A stretch of DNA of 15,560 nt from Acidobacteriota bacterium (GTDB lineage: Bacteria > Acidobacteriota > Blastocatellia > RBC074). The stretch spans positions 1 to 15,560 of the forward strand of contig JAKEHZ010000065.1 in the NCBI GenBank assembly GCA_022614735.1, written 5' to 3'. This document shows, piece by piece, positions 14,015 through 15,560 of this stretch. Below the pieces are notes generated by a model that had not been told where the DNA came from, searched no databases, and worked only from the letters and a program-made list of their open reading frames with translations. The position numbers and the translations under genes were made by a program. The first letter of the stretch is position 1. Every line of letters starts with the position of its first letter.

Positions 14015-15523
14015 ATGCTTCTAGCGATGGCAAATCCAAAGCTGATCACTCTAGACGAAACCGAGCAATATTATGAGCTTTCCCATAACATCTCTATTGG
14101 TCGCGCGAGTGATAACACTATATGCCTGACTGATGAAACCGTTTCGCGTTATCACGCTATTATCGAGGAGCGCGCAGGCAGGTTCTGGGTGAATGATCTA
14201 GGAAGCGTTCACGGCACTACAGTCAACGGGATACCGATCCGTTCGGCCTACGAGTTGCAAGACGGCGATGTGATTTCCATAGGTGGAGCAGTTAGTTGGC
14301 GCTTCATTACAGATCATCAGGAGGTCCCGGAGAATAAGACGCCCGATTTGGCGCCCGATGTGCTAATAGGCGATGAACCCCCGGTATCCCGCACAACGAT
14401 CCAGGGTGCGCCGTCACCGTCACCGATAGGCACACCTGGGGATGGGCAGGATGACCGCTTATCAATCGTGCATATTGGAGTCGCCGTTGCTGTGGGAATT
14501 ATTGTGTTCGGCATTATTGGCGCGACGCTATTTTGGGATAAGATCCGGGAGGGAAGAGGAGATTGCGGAAGCGCCAGAATCGTCAATCCACCTTCCGGCG
14601 CGATTATCAGCGAAGCAGTGACGGTCAGAATCAGGCCCGACAACCCGGAGTGCATTCGAAGCGTCAGCTACAAGATTGACGGGCACGAATTTGCCAATTC
14701 TTCGCCGGGCTCCTTTGAAACCACGCTGGATCCGGCGAAAATTAGGGCAATTCTTCCATATCTGTCGGATGGCGAACACAGACTGTCGATTGTTGTCGAG
14801 AACGAGTCGGGGGTTGTGAAGGAGATAGCCGAATCCATCAGCCTGACGCTCGATCTCCCGGATGAAGATGGAGAGATTGGTTTGGACAAAATTCGCTCAA
14901 TGGTCGAGACTCTGACAACCGAGATCACTTCTCTGGGAGGCGCACTTGAATTTGAGGAGGAGTTTCTCCAACGGATTCGTCAGGCTACCGGAGAATTTCG
15001 CGCCGACGTCATTCCTGAGGCCGAGGCGCACCGGTTGGAGATACGCAAGGCATTCAATGACGCAGGTATAAACTATATTTTGGGCTTCATCCTGGCCGGC
15101 AGCCGCAGTCGATTTAAAGATGATCAAGCTATGTCTGGGTGTGGTGTTGACCCGAATAGTGTGGGGATTTTGAAGGTCCCTCACACGGTGATAGCTCAAT
15201 ACAGTCAAAGTAATTCAAAGGATTCAACCGCCGCGGTGGAAGTGGGCGCCAGGCACTTGAAGGGGTTGATGGATAGCTTCGGTGAGACGGAAGATTTTAT
15301 CTATGCTGTGGCCTGTTTCGGTAAACCGGCCGCGCGCGCCGGAGGGATCACCCAACTCACCAGCCCTCACGAGCGCCGCAACTTCTGGAAGCTGGTCAAA
15401 AAGAATTTGATCACGTCGGACGAAGCCAACCGGGTAGTCTGCTTCTTCGCCGCCGGTATAGTGGCTGAGAACCCGGACAAATTCGGCCTCAACACCAAGT
15501 CGCTTCGTGAGGTTTATCGATAA
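14015..15523 (+). CDS. FHA-domain transmembrane protein with Ig-like and degenerate lysozyme-like ectodomain
   Basis: This is a 502-residue protein. ATG 14015 gives the longest form; ATG 14027 (MANPKLITLDE) is equally possible, since neither has a clear ribosome site. The FHA domain (about 10-97) keeps the phosphothreonine-binding residues: GR 29-30, SRYH 44-47 and VNG 70-72. A Pro-rich acidic linker and one membrane span (about 152-174) follow. Residues about 185-280 fit a bacterial Ig-like domain (IVNPPSGAIISEAVTVRI, SVSYKIDGHEF, SDGEHRLSIVVENESG). Residues about 345-442 resemble a transglycosylase (SLT) fold (ILGFILAGSRSRF, VGILKVPHTVI, AVEVGARHLKGLMDSFG, DFIYAVACFGKP). Where active enzymes have Glu in ESRF, this has RSRF, so it is probably a binding module. 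With FHA inside and the murein-type domain outside, it is a likely reader of phosphorylation by the two kinases in the locus. Confidence 0.85.
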   Translation: MLLAMANPKLITLDETEQYYELSHNISIGRASDNTICLTDETVSRYHAIIEERAGRFWVNDLGSVHGTTVNGIPIRSAYELQDGDVISIGGAVSWRFITDHQEVPENKTPDLAPDVLIGDEPPVSRTTIQGAPSPSPIGTPGDGQDDRLSIVHIGVAVAVGIIVFGIIGATLFWDKIREGRGDCGSARIVNPPSGAIISEAVTVRIRPDNPECIRSVSYKIDGHEFANSSPGSFETTLDPAKIRAILPYLSDGEHRLSIVVENESGVVKEIAESISLTLDLPDEDGEIGLDKIRSMVETLTTEITSLGGALEFEEEFLQRIRQATGEFRADVIPEAEAHRLEIRKAFNDAGINYILGFILAGSRSRFKDDQAMSGCGVDPNSVGILKVPHTVIAQYSQSNSKDSTAAVEVGARHLKGLMDSFGETEDFIYAVACFGKPAARAGGITQLTSPHERRNFWKLVKKNLITSDEANRVVCFFAAGIVAENPDKFGLNTKSLREVYR

Positions 15524-15560
15524 CACTCGAGGGTCAAGTGAAGGGACAACAGACATCCCA

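Overview
The window looks like an accessory signalling and envelope locus from a soil-type bacterium with a large extracytoplasmic and regulatory repertoire, most likely an Acidobacteriota member of the Blastocatellia kind. The basis is the mix of PEGA/FGE-fold Ser/Thr kinases, exported proteins resembling DUF4384, carboxypeptidase-regulatory-like domains, and a decayed piece that resembles the C-terminus of an Oar-type TonB-dependent receptor. This assignment is an inference from gene content; there is no rRNA or other taxonomic marker in the window.

Layout. Bases 1-1131 (+) are the C-terminal part of a Cu(I)-type P1B ATPase cut by the window edge. It converges on the next gene across a 43-bp perfect hairpin built from a 9-bp tandem repeat. 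On the minus strand, 5393-1277, a membrane Ser/Thr kinase with PEGA-like modules and an FGE/SUMF1-fold ectodomain is followed 4 bp later by an exported protein with a pre-peptidase-C-like domain. A 358-bp divergent intergenic region carries two mirror-image candidate promoters, each with TTGCAAATC, 14 bp and then a -10 element. On the plus strand a second kinase with an FGE-fold ectodomain (5752-7908, non-RD catalytic loop HSD) leads into three exported proteins: two tandem paralogues (7982-8773, 8809-9618) and a more distant one (9639-10382). After these come a cytoplasm-type Cys amidase gene (10464-11057) bracketed by 22-bp perfect inverted repeats, an exported trypsin-like protease (11145-12317), and a peptidoglycan-binding/aspzincin (M35-like) metallopeptidase (12443-13543). 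A short degraded TonB-receptor remnant on the minus strand follows. The last gene (14015-15523, +) is an FHA protein with one membrane span, an Ig-like domain and a lysozyme-like C-terminus that seems to have lost its catalytic Glu.

How they may work together (inference). Both kinases put a non-catalytic FGE-fold domain outside the membrane and a Hanks-type kinase inside. The FHA protein has the opposite business end inside (a phosphothreonine reader) and a degenerate murein-binding-like module outside, so it is a natural partner or substrate. The exported DUF4384-like proteins, the PPC-like protein, the trypsin-like protease, the amidase and the M35/PGB protein would be the envelope-facing partners or effectors. 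The shared promoter architecture suggests that the two kinases are co-regulated. No transposase, integrase, CRISPR array, tRNA or rRNA was seen.
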